Source of the DNA: an uncultured Pseudomonadota bacterium
GTDB lineage: Bacteria; Pseudomonadota; Gammaproteobacteria; Methylococcales; Methylomonadaceae
DNA length: 21,812 nucleotides
NCBI GenBank assembly: GCA_903953455.1
Contig: CAJBJW010000002.1
Span: forward strand, 1 to 21,812
Direction: 5' to 3'
The notes beneath the pieces were generated by a model. It was not told where the DNA came from and ran no database searches. It saw only the letters and a list, made by a program, of their open reading frames with translations. Every line of letters begins with the position of its first letter. The stretch's first letter is position 1. The translations under genes and the position numbers were made by a program. Shown here piece by piece: positions 13,991 through 20,825 of this stretch.

Positions 13991-14926
13991 TTAGCGCGAT
14001 TGTTCAAAAAATTCTTTTGCCGTTGCGACATCTAGGCGAATTTGCGTTTGCAGTTGTTCTAAAGAATCAAAACGCATTTCATGCCTGATCTTGTGTTTGA
14101 AGTGAACACTCACATAACGTCCATAAATATTTTGATTAAAATTAAACAAATGCGTTTCTAAAATAACTTTACTATGCCCATCGATTGTTGGCCTTGTCCC
14201 CACGTTTGCCACACCTTGGAATTCAAGACCATCAATCCCTGTCATAGTCACCGCAAATACGCCTTTGATTGGGGTGTTTTGACGAAGCATTTTAATGTTT
14301 GCTGTTGGAAAACCGAGTGTGCGTCCCAATTGATTACCTTGTGCAACACGTCCGCATACAGCGTAATCTTGTCCCAAAAGTCGACGAGCCTGCACCAAAT
14401 CATCCGCATTCAGTGCATCTCGAATGAGTGTACTACTTACCCGTAAATCGGTTAATTGGTAGGATTCTGATTTTTCGACAGAAAAACCATGTTGTTTTCC
14501 CTGCGCACAAAGTAAATTAAAATTCCCTCGTCTCGCTTTGCCAAAGTGAAAATCATCGCCAATGACTAAATGCTTTAAATTGAGTTTATCAACTAAAATA
14601 TCAGAAACAAATTGTTCAGGCTCAAAATTTGCCAAAAGACGATTAAATCGCAAAATGACAACATTATCGATAGGCAAAAGATGCAGTGCCAAGATTTTTT
14701 CACGCAATCGCATTAAACGTGAAGGGGCATTCTCCCCCAAGAAATATTCTAGCGGCTGCGGTTCAAATAACATTAACACTGTTGGCAACTGTAATTGACG
14801 TCCACATTGCGCTAATTTATCAATTACAGCACGATGTCCCAAATGAACACCATCAAAATTACCAATCGTTAAAACACACCCTTGAGGAAAAAGTGCGCGT
14901 TGAGAAAAATCGCGAATTAAACGCAT
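13991..14926 (-). CDS. ribF: Bifunctional riboflavin kinase / FAD synthetase RibF
   Basis: Converts riboflavin to FMN and then FAD. The 311 residues hold an N-terminal FMN adenylyltransferase domain (about 1-180) with the nucleotidyl-transferase motif GNFDGVHLGH at 22-31 and VSSTLIRDAL near 163-172. The C-terminal riboflavin kinase domain (about 185-305) has GRTLGFPTANI with the PTAN motif near 207-210 and the catalytic Glu in the ETHLFNF stretch near 257. The Shine-Dalgarno before ATG 14926 is weak. In many gammaproteobacteria ribF is followed by ileS and lspA; here it is followed by sdhB-sdhE, which places FAD synthesis, a complex II subunit and the FAD-attachment factor together. Confidence 0.97.
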   Translation of the reverse strand: MRLIRDFSQRALFPQGCVLTIGNFDGVHLGHRAVIDKLAQCGRQLQLPTVLMLFEPQPLEYFLGENAPSRLMRLREKILALHLLPIDNVVILRFNRLLANFEPEQFVSDILVDKLNLKHLVIGDDFHFGKARRGNFNLLCAQGKQHGFSVEKSESYQLTDLRVSSTLIRDALNADDLVQARRLLGQDYAVCGRVAQGNQLGRTLGFPTANIKMLRQNTPIKGVFAVTMTGIDGLEFQGVANVGTRPTIDGHSKVILETHLFNFNQNIYGRYVSVHFKHKIRHEMRFDSLEQLQTQIRLDVATAKEFFEQSR

Positions 14927-14971
14927 TATAAGTAAACTTAGAAGAGGTAAAAATGAATAAAACGACTAGTC

Positions 14972-15004
14972 AAAAAAAAACCCAGCGAGCTTACTCACTG
15001 GGTT
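14972..15004 (-). terminator. Rho-independent terminator of the Ala-zipper lipoprotein gene
   Basis: On the minus strand AACCCAGTGAG pairs with CTCGCTGGGTT (one G-T pair) around a TAAG loop, followed by a nine-base T-run (14972-14980). It lies 27 bases after the stop of the lipoprotein gene and separates it from ribF. Confidence 0.92.
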
Positions 15005-15030
15005 TTTTCAGCATTCAATGAAAGAATGAA

Positions 15031-15309
15031 TTATTTCATCATTGATTTTTTGAACAAACTGTCCAATTTGCTGTTTGTGTCTTGTGCGTATTGTGCTGCT
15101 CTGTTAGCTGCTGATTCAGCCGCTGCTGCACGTGAAGCTGCGTCTGCAGCTGCGCTTTGTGCACTGTGTGCATCAGCAGAAGCTTGTGCAACAGAAGTTT
15201 TTAATGTATCAACTTGTGATTGTAAATGTGTAATGTCATCTGTGCTTGCACAACCAACAACTACCATAGAAACTAAAGCGATCATTGATAATTTAACGAT
15301 TTTTTTCAT
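15031..15309 (-). CDS. Ala-zipper outer-membrane lipoprotein (Lpp/OprI-like)
   Basis: Small abundant-type envelope lipoprotein. The signal peptide ends in the lipobox VVGC with lipidated Cys20, giving a mature protein of 73 residues. The mature part is one long helix with heptad pattern (ITHLQSQVDTLKTSV) that changes to an alanine-rich coiled coil (about 44-72), as in alanine-zipper proteins and Pseudomonas OprI. It ends KKSMMK, so a C-terminal lysine is available for linkage to peptidoglycan, as in Braun lipoprotein. AGGAAAATCAC gives the start. It has its own strong terminator and lies 108 bases downstream of the L,D-transpeptidase gene. Assignment to a structural lipoprotein is good; covalent attachment is inferred from the terminal Lys. 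Confidence 0.9.
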   Translation of the reverse strand: MKKIVKLSMIALVSMVVVGCASTDDITHLQSQVDTLKTSVAQASADAHSAQSAAADAASRAAAAESAANRAAQYAQDTNSKLDSLFKKSMMK

Positions 15310-15417
15310 GTGATTTTCCTTTAAAAATGGGATTTAACAAATGTAACTAGAATCTGTACTACAAAAAATACTATAGCTGCGGGTAATTCTAACCACCTAC
15401 AACTATATTTTCCAGTT

Positions 15418-15975
15418 TTATTTTATTTTAACTACCGTTCCCGTATCCACTAATTGACTCAAATGGTCAATTTGTGAATTGGTCAAGGCAATACAACCAT
15501 GTGTCCAATCAAAGACCTCATGTACTTTAATATCACCGCTTCCTAAGCCGTGAATACCAATTTGCCCACCCAACGCTGTATCTTGGGGGGGAATTTGTTT
15601 TAACTGATGCGCATGCAAAATTCGATTATATGCGTTTTCGTTAATAATGCCTTTTTCAAGTGCTTTTTGAGCATCATCAACAGAAGGGTACGTTAAGCCA
15701 AAAAAACGACGAAACATACTTTTTTCACCAATCCATCCAATCCGATACTCACCAAAAGGTGTAATATTATCACCGCGATGGTTTTTAACCCCAGCACCAC
15801 CGCGACCAATGGCAATACTATGTAGCGTTTCTAACGTCTGTTCACCTTTTTTGACTTCAATTTGTTTCGCCTTCGTATCTACCAGCAGCCAAACCTCATC
15901 AGGGCGAACTTCAGTTGCCGCCATCGCATTAACGGTGAATAAACTCAGACATAAGATTAAATAAACGCGTAACAT
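15418..15975 (-). CDS. L,D-transpeptidase (YkuD-domain) protein, periplasmic
   Basis: Small exported YkuD-fold enzyme acting on peptidoglycan peptides. The ATG at 15975 is preferred since AGG lies 6 bases upstream of it; the ATG two codons earlier directly abuts that AGG. The product is 185 residues with a signal peptide ending near AMAATEV. Catalytic signature: His142-Gly (IHGLGSGD) and Cys161 in DWTHGCIAL. There is no LysM domain, unlike the E. coli Lpp-attaching enzymes, and the compact form is closer to stand-alone YkuD proteins and the YafK/DpaA group, which removes Lpp from peptidoglycan. The adjacent Lpp-like gene makes attachment or release of that lipoprotein the best guess. Peptidoglycan 3-3 cross-linking or amidase-like trimming are alternatives. 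Confidence 0.9.
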   Translation of the reverse strand: MLRVYLILCLSLFTVNAMAATEVRPDEVWLLVDTKAKQIEVKKGEQTLETLHSIAIGRGGAGVKNHRGDNITPFGEYRIGWIGEKSMFRRFFGLTYPSVDDAQKALEKGIINENAYNRILHAHQLKQIPPQDTALGGQIGIHGLGSGDIKVHEVFDWTHGCIALTNSQIDHLSQLVDTGTVVKIK

Positions 15976-16046
15976 AATCATCCTGTATTAAATAAACATT
16001 TTAGTGTACTTTAACACAAAATTGTAAATTATTTTCTAGGAATATT

Positions 16047-17681
16047 ATGCACATAAAAACGATTCTTACTCAAACTTATCATGATCAAAATCCAGGCACC
16101 TCCGGCCTAAGAAAAAAAGTTAGCGTCTTTAAACAAGTGAATTATCTGGAAAATTTTGTTCAAGCCATTTTTGATTCGCTTGAAAATTACCAAGGAAAAG
16201 CACTCGTTATTGGCGGTGATGGACGCCATTTCAACCGTGAAGCGATTCAAATAATCATCAAAATAGCCGCAGCAAATGGCTTTGGCGAACTCATAATTGG
16301 ACAAAATGGCCTACTTTCAACCCCCGCTGCATCACACATTATTCGAAAATATGGTGCCTTTGGTGGCCTAATTTTATCTGCAAGCCATAATCCAGCCGGT
16401 GAACACGGGGATTTTGGTATCAAATATAATGTAACCAATGGTGGGCCAGCACCAGAAAAAGACACCCTCGCGTTTTTTGAGCGCAGTAAAACACTAGAGC
16501 ATTATCAAATTGCTGAATTTCCGGACATAAATTTAGATACGATTGGCACACAGACCGTTGATGGGGTAAAAATCACTATTATTGATTCAGTAGCCGATTA
16601 TGCCGAACTGATGCAATCAATTTTTGATTTTAGTTTACTCAAACAAAGCATTCAAAGTGGCTATATGACGCTCGCATTTGATGCAATGAGCGCCATTACA
16701 GGTCCTTATGCGAAATACATTTTTGTTGATATGCTCGGGGCGCCGCTTAATGCATTGCAAAATGCGCAACCTTTAGAGGATTTTGGTGGCCATCATCCTG
16801 ACCCCAATTTGATTTACGCACATGAACTCGCTGATTTGATGTTTAGCGACGATGCCCCCACATTTGGCGCAGCATCTGATGGCGACGGCGATCGCAACAT
16901 GATTATGGGAAAAGGCATTTTCGTCACACCCAGCGATAGTCTTGCCATTTTAGCCGCGAATGCGACCCTTATTCCAGGTTATGCAAACGGTTTAAAAGGC
17001 GTTGCGCGTTCAATGCCAACTAGCCAAGCAGTGGATAGGGTCGCTAAAAAACTGAATATCCCTTGCTATGAAACCCCTACTGGCTGGAAATTTTTTGGCA
17101 ATTTACTCGATGCTGACAAAATCACACTCTGCGGTGAAGAAAGCTTTGGCACAGGCTCACAGCACGTTCGTGAAAAAGACGGCTTATGGGCTGTTCTATT
17201 TTGGCTCAATTTAGTTGCACGTCGCCGTCAATCTGTTTTAGATATTGTTGAAGAACATTGGCAAACCTACGGACGCGATATTTACAGCCGCCATGATTAT
17301 GAGGCGGTTGAATCATCCATTGCACAAGAGATTATGAGCAGTTTACGCGAGCAAATTCAAACCTTGCCTCATCAAACGTTTGGCGACTATACCGTCAAGT
17401 ATGCAGACGAGTTCTGCTACCACGACAGCATTGACGGCAGCACAAGCGCTAACCAAGGGTTTAGAGTCGGCTTTGAGAACGGTTCACGAATTGTATTTCG
17501 TTTATCAGGAACAGGGACGGTAGGCGCAACACTGCGCATTTATATCGAGCGTTTTGAGCCTGACAGCAACAAACACAATCAAGACCCGCAAATTGCATTA
17601 GCGCAATTAATTGAATTAGCAGAGCAATTCTGCCGAGTAAAAGAGCGAACGGGCTTAACTGAGCCAACCGTCATTACTTAA
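16047..17681 (+). CDS. pgm: Alpha-D-glucose phosphate-specific phosphoglucomutase
   Basis: Interconverts glucose-1-phosphate and glucose-6-phosphate, linking glycolysis with glycogen and cell-envelope sugar synthesis. The 544 residues have all four alpha-phosphohexomutase domains: phosphoserine Ser113 in SASHNP, metal loop DGDGDR at 278-283, sugar loop GEESFGTG at 363-370 and phosphate-binding RLSGTG at 485-490. N-terminal PGTSGLRKKVSVF and the length place it in the Pgm group that includes eukaryotic-type enzymes rather than PgmB, GlmM or AlgC. The start is supported by AGGA 7 bases before ATG. It is divergent from the L,D-transpeptidase gene (71-base gap) and convergent with ttcA, sharing a bidirectional terminator. 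Confidence 0.97.
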   Translation: MHIKTILTQTYHDQNPGTSGLRKKVSVFKQVNYLENFVQAIFDSLENYQGKALVIGGDGRHFNREAIQIIIKIAAANGFGELIIGQNGLLSTPAASHIIRKYGAFGGLILSASHNPAGEHGDFGIKYNVTNGGPAPEKDTLAFFERSKTLEHYQIAEFPDINLDTIGTQTVDGVKITIIDSVADYAELMQSIFDFSLLKQSIQSGYMTLAFDAMSAITGPYAKYIFVDMLGAPLNALQNAQPLEDFGGHHPDPNLIYAHELADLMFSDDAPTFGAASDGDGDRNMIMGKGIFVTPSDSLAILAANATLIPGYANGLKGVARSMPTSQAVDRVAKKLNIPCYETPTGWKFFGNLLDADKITLCGEESFGTGSQHVREKDGLWAVLFWLNLVARRRQSVLDIVEEHWQTYGRDIYSRHDYEAVESSIAQEIMSSLREQIQTLPHQTFGDYTVKYADEFCYHDSIDGSTSANQGFRVGFENGSRIVFRLSGTGTVGATLRIYIERFEPDSNKHNQDPQIALAQLIELAEQFCRVKERTGLTEPTVIT

Positions 17682-17691
17682 TATATCAACT

Positions 17692-17718
17692 AAAAGGGCG
17701 AGCACCTTCTCGCCCTTT
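17692..17718. terminator. Bidirectional terminator between pgm and ttcA
   Basis: AAAGGGCGAG (17693-17702) and CTCGCCCTTT (17709-17718) pair perfectly around a 6-base loop. On + it is followed by ATT after TTT; on - by TTTT. It sits 11 bases after the pgm stop and 14 bases after the ttcA stop, so it can serve both convergent genes. Confidence 0.88.
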
Positions 17719-17732
17719 ATTACCTAAAAAAA

Positions 17733-18536
17733 CTATTTCATCAAATTCACAAAATCAAATAAATTTCTATCCGCTAATTGCGATGGTGCCACATTTTGTA
17801 AACTGGTGAAGATCGTTTCAAGTCGCCCTGGAAATTGTCTATCCCATGTTTTTAACATCTCTTTCATTGCCTGACGCTGCAAATTCTGTTGTGAACCGCA
17901 TAAATTACAGGGAATAATCGGGAATTTTCTAAAAGCTGCGTAGCGCTCAATATCTTTTTCGCGTGTATACGCCAGCGGCCGAATAATAATATTTTTCTTA
18001 TCATCGCTCAGTAATTTAGGTGGCATAGCTTTTAATTTTCCGCCGTAAAAAATATTTAAGAAAAACGTTTCCAAAATATCATCACGATGATGCCCAAGTG
18101 CAATTTTGGTGACATTATTTTCTTCAGCAAAACCATACAGCGTCCCACGTCGCAGACGCGAACAAAGTCCACATGTTGTCTGCCCTTCAGGAATAACACG
18201 CTTTACGACACTGTAAGTATCTTTCTCAATAACGTGATAGGGCACCCCTAAAGCTTCAAGATATTGCGGAAGGACATGCTCGGGAAACCCTGGTTGTTTT
18301 TGGTCTAAATTAACAGCTAATAATTCAAAATTGACGGGGGCTGTTTTTTGTAAATTCAATAAAACATCAAGTAAGGTATAAGAATCTTTACCACCCGACA
18401 AACACACCATGATTTTATCGCCATCTTCAATCATATTGAAATCAGCAATCGCATCACCCACCGTGTGACGGAGGCGTTTTTGAAGTTTGTTGAATTGGTA
18501 ACGTGTTTTTTGATCTAAATCAGAATGCTCTGTCAT
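17733..18536 (-). CDS. ttcA: tRNA-cytidine(32) 2-sulfurtransferase TtcA
   Basis: Iron-sulfur enzyme that thiolates C32 of certain tRNAs, using ATP for activation. In 267 residues it has the PP-loop SGGKDS at 47-52, the cluster cysteines Cys122 and Cys125 (TCGLC) and a second pair at Cys210 and Cys213 (CNLCG). The early RLRHTVGDAIADFNMIEDGD stretch matches the conserved N-terminus of the family, which supports the chosen ATG although no clear Shine-Dalgarno precedes it. It is shorter than E. coli TtcA (311) mainly at the C-terminus. It lies 105 bases downstream of fabB, separated by a hairpin. Confidence 0.96.
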   Translation of the reverse strand: MTEHSDLDQKTRYQFNKLQKRLRHTVGDAIADFNMIEDGDKIMVCLSGGKDSYTLLDVLLNLQKTAPVNFELLAVNLDQKQPGFPEHVLPQYLEALGVPYHVIEKDTYSVVKRVIPEGQTTCGLCSRLRRGTLYGFAEENNVTKIALGHHRDDILETFFLNIFYGGKLKAMPPKLLSDDKKNIIIRPLAYTREKDIERYAAFRKFPIIPCNLCGSQQNLQRQAMKEMLKTWDRQFPGRLETIFTSLQNVAPSQLADRNLFDFVNLMK

Positions 18537-18609
18537 TTTTGGGGAATCTGTAGGGGGCGCATGTTGTACGTGCCCGATAATACGATGTTTTTGAGAAATA
18601 CAGCATCAA

Positions 18610-18632
18610 GCGAGCGTATAAGATACGCTCGC
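18610..18632 (-). terminator. Stem-loop after fabB, probable weak terminator
   Basis: GCGAGCGTAT (18610-18619) and ATACGCTCGC (18623-18632) form a perfect 10-bp stem with a 3-base loop, 9 bases past the fabB stop. Only two T follow in the minus direction, so termination may be partial and ttcA may receive read-through. Confidence 0.6.
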
Positions 18633-18641
18633 AAAAATGAA

Positions 18642-19862
18642 TTAACCGTTGTATCGTTGAAAAATCAGTGTCGCATTTGTACCACCAAAACCAAAACTAT
18701 TCGACATAATGGTATTGAGTGTTACATTATCTTGACGCTCACGCACAATAGAAATATCCGCTGCACCAGGGTCTAAGTGCGTTATATTGGCCGAGGCACT
18801 CAGGAAATTATCACGCATCATTAAAAGTGAATAAATGGCTTCATTCACGCCTGCAGCACCCAGTGCATGCCCCGTTAATGATTTCGTGGAACTTACCCAA
18901 GGGACATTACCCGTACCAAAAACTTCACGCAATGCGCCTAATTCCTTAGTATCTCCAACTGGCGTGCTCGTTCCATGCGCATTGATATAATCAATTTTAC
19001 CACTCACTGTCGCCATGGCTTGCTGCATACACCGCACTGCGCCCTCACCTGATGGCTGAACCATATCGTAGCCATCAGACGTTGCGCCATACCCGACAAG
19101 CTCAGCGTAAATCTTCGCACCACGCGCCTTTGCGTGTTCGAGTTCTTCAATGACTAAAACACCACCACCACCAGAAATAACAAAACCATCACGCGTTTCA
19201 TCATATGGACGCGACGCAGTTGTTGGCGTGTCGTTATATTTTGAAGATAAAGCGCCCATCGCATCAAACAAAAGCGACATTGTCCAATGCACTTCTTCAC
19301 CACCACCAGCAAATACGACATCTTGCTTACCCATTTGAATTAATTCCATCGCATGTCCAATGCAGTGTGCACTGGTTGCACAAGCCGAGCTAATTGAATA
19401 ATTCACGCCTTTAATTTTAAACGGGGTCGCAAGACACGCTGTGTTTGTGCTCGACATCGTACGCGGCACGCGATAAGGCCCTACTTGTTTAATCCCTTTT
19501 TCACGTAAGATATCAGCCGCTTCAACTAAGTTTGACGTTGATGGACCACCTGACCCCATAACAAGACCTGTGCGGAAATTCGAAATTTCATCCTCACTTA
19601 AACCTGAATCATCAATCGCTTGCTGCATGGCAACATAATTAAACGCCGCGCCATCGCCCATAAAACGACGCACTTTACGATCAATTACGTCATCAAGTTC
19701 AATATTAATCGAGCCTTCAATATGGCTACGCAATCCCATTTCCTTATAGACTTCACTAAAACCAATTCCAGAACGTCCCTCTTTTAAAGATTCGACGACT
19801 TCTTGTTGATTATTACCTATGCTAGAAACAATACCCAACCCAGTCACTACCACGCGCTTCAT
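18642..19862 (-). CDS. fabB: 3-oxoacyl-ACP synthase I FabB
   Basis: Condensing enzyme (KAS I) needed to elongate cis-unsaturated acyl chains. The 406-residue protein shows the catalytic triad Cys161 (SSACATSAH), His296 (NAHGTSTP) and His332 (TGHALGAAG), nearly the same numbers as E. coli FabB (163, 298, 333). Conserved GFGGTNATL near the C-terminus forms the active-site lid region. It begins 11 bases after fabA and the pair forms the classic FabA-FabB unit for anaerobic unsaturated fatty acid synthesis. The pairing with fabA, not with acpP, supports FabB over FabF. Confidence 0.97.
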   Translation of the reverse strand: MKRVVVTGLGIVSSIGNNQQEVVESLKEGRSGIGFSEVYKEMGLRSHIEGSINIELDDVIDRKVRRFMGDGAAFNYVAMQQAIDDSGLSEDEISNFRTGLVMGSGGPSTSNLVEAADILREKGIKQVGPYRVPRTMSSTNTACLATPFKIKGVNYSISSACATSAHCIGHAMELIQMGKQDVVFAGGGEEVHWTMSLLFDAMGALSSKYNDTPTTASRPYDETRDGFVISGGGGVLVIEELEHAKARGAKIYAELVGYGATSDGYDMVQPSGEGAVRCMQQAMATVSGKIDYINAHGTSTPVGDTKELGALREVFGTGNVPWVSSTKSLTGHALGAAGVNEAIYSLLMMRDNFLSASANITHLDPGAADISIVRERQDNVTLNTIMSNSFGFGGTNATLIFQRYNG

Positions 19863-19873
19863 GGTTTTCGCCC

Positions 19874-20389
19874 TTAAAAATTTTCTGTAGAAGTAAATAA
19901 GCCAACACGTAAATCTGTGGCTTCGTAAATGACTTTGCCATCCACTTCCATCGTGGCATCTGCAATACCCATCACCAATTTACGCATAATCACGCGTTTT
20001 AAATTGACACGATAAGTGACTTTTTTATTGTGCGGAAGTACTTGACCCGTAAATTTCACTTCACCAACGCCTAGAGCGCGACCTTTTCCTGGCCCACCCA
20101 TCCAGCATAAATAAAAGCCAACCAACTGCCACATAGCGTCTAATCCAAGACATCCCGGCATAACGGGGTCACCTTGAAAATGGCAGTCAAAAAACCACAA
20201 ATCAGACGTAATATCTAGCTCTGCGATGATTTCTCCTTTTTCATACGTGCCACCTTCATCTGAAATATGCATGATACGATCCATCATTAACATATTTGGA
20301 AGTGGAAGTTGCGCATTTTCTGCGCCATATAATTCACCGCGACCGGATTGCAATAATTCCTCGCGGGTAAAACTCGATTGTCTCGGCAT
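19874..20389 (-). CDS. fabA: 3-hydroxydecanoyl-ACP dehydratase/isomerase FabA
   Basis: Dehydrates 3-hydroxydecanoyl-ACP and isomerises trans-2 to cis-3-decenoyl-ACP, the branch point for unsaturated fatty acids. The 171 residues include catalytic His70 (DCHFQGDPVMPG) and Asp84 (LGLDAMWQLVG), at the same positions as in E. coli FabA. The ATG at 20389 has only a weak Shine-Dalgarno. The gene leads the fabA-fabB unit. I saw no FabR- or FadR-like palindrome in the upstream 187 bases. Confidence 0.97.
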   Translation of the reverse strand: MPRQSSFTREELLQSGRGELYGAENAQLPLPNMLMMDRIMHISDEGGTYEKGEIIAELDITSDLWFFDCHFQGDPVMPGCLGLDAMWQLVGFYLCWMGGPGKGRALGVGEVKFTGQVLPHNKKVTYRVNLKRVIMRKLVMGIADATMEVDGKVIYEATDLRVGLFTSTENF

Positions 20390-20576
20390 GTGTCTTAAAA
20401 CCTAATTGTAGTTATTCTTATAAGTTGCGCGTCATTATCTAACAGTCACTAAAAAAAATCAGCTCAAATTTTGCGACATACTAAGCAAACAAAATCGCTA
20501 TTGTATTTTATAAATGCTTATTTCATTTTTATATTTTGAATTTACTAAGGCAAATGTAGTCTGTTAGCCGCTATTT

Positions 20577-20797
20577 TCAATAAAAATATTGCAACCAACT
20601 ACCCCACCATACGATTAAGATATGCACAGCGAATTCGTGTAATATTAATATAGTAATTGCTAGAAATAATAAACTATCTTGTATTTTATCAGAAAACAAC
20701 AGAAGGAGTAGTGCGATTAAAGCGGAGAAACAACGAATAATTTGGAAATACGCCAAAGGCTGACGATTTTTTGATGTTGACCAGTAGAAGATGTCAT
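20577..20797 (-). pseudogene. Possible small two-helix membrane protein gene after sqr, frame broken
   Basis: The 436-base gap between sqr and fabA holds an open frame on the minus strand that encodes a believable membrane protein: FSALIALLLLLFS followed by a second long hydrophobic stretch around LLFLAITILILHEFAVHI and an aromatic tail. It ends with TGA at 20577-20579. There is no ATG in this frame. An ATG with a GAAGG-like Shine-Dalgarno (20797) lies in another frame and would join it if the six-A run on the minus strand (20767-20772) held one more base, giving a 73-residue protein. The frame is also continuous with sqr after its stop codon. A decayed gene, a sequence error, or an alternative start are all possible. 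The rest of the gap (20390-20576) shows no gene. Confidence 0.45.
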
Positions 20798-20825
20798 ATA
20801 CACCTTCTACTCTTCTCAGTATTAT

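Noticed and set aside
15026..15313. 95-codon + strand ORF, alanine- and cysteine-rich
   Set aside because: It is the antisense shadow of the alanine-zipper lipoprotein, whose lipobox, ribosome-binding site and terminator are all on the minus strand.
18552..18575. Possible GGGC...GCCC stem upstream of ttcA
   Set aside because: It pairs well only as + strand RNA with a G-U pair, while the gene is on the minus strand, and it is interrupted there.
20717..20797. 26-codon ORF starting at the ATG behind sqr
   Set aside because: Read literally it stops early and has no recognisable features; it is only of interest as the possible start of the adjacent membrane frame.
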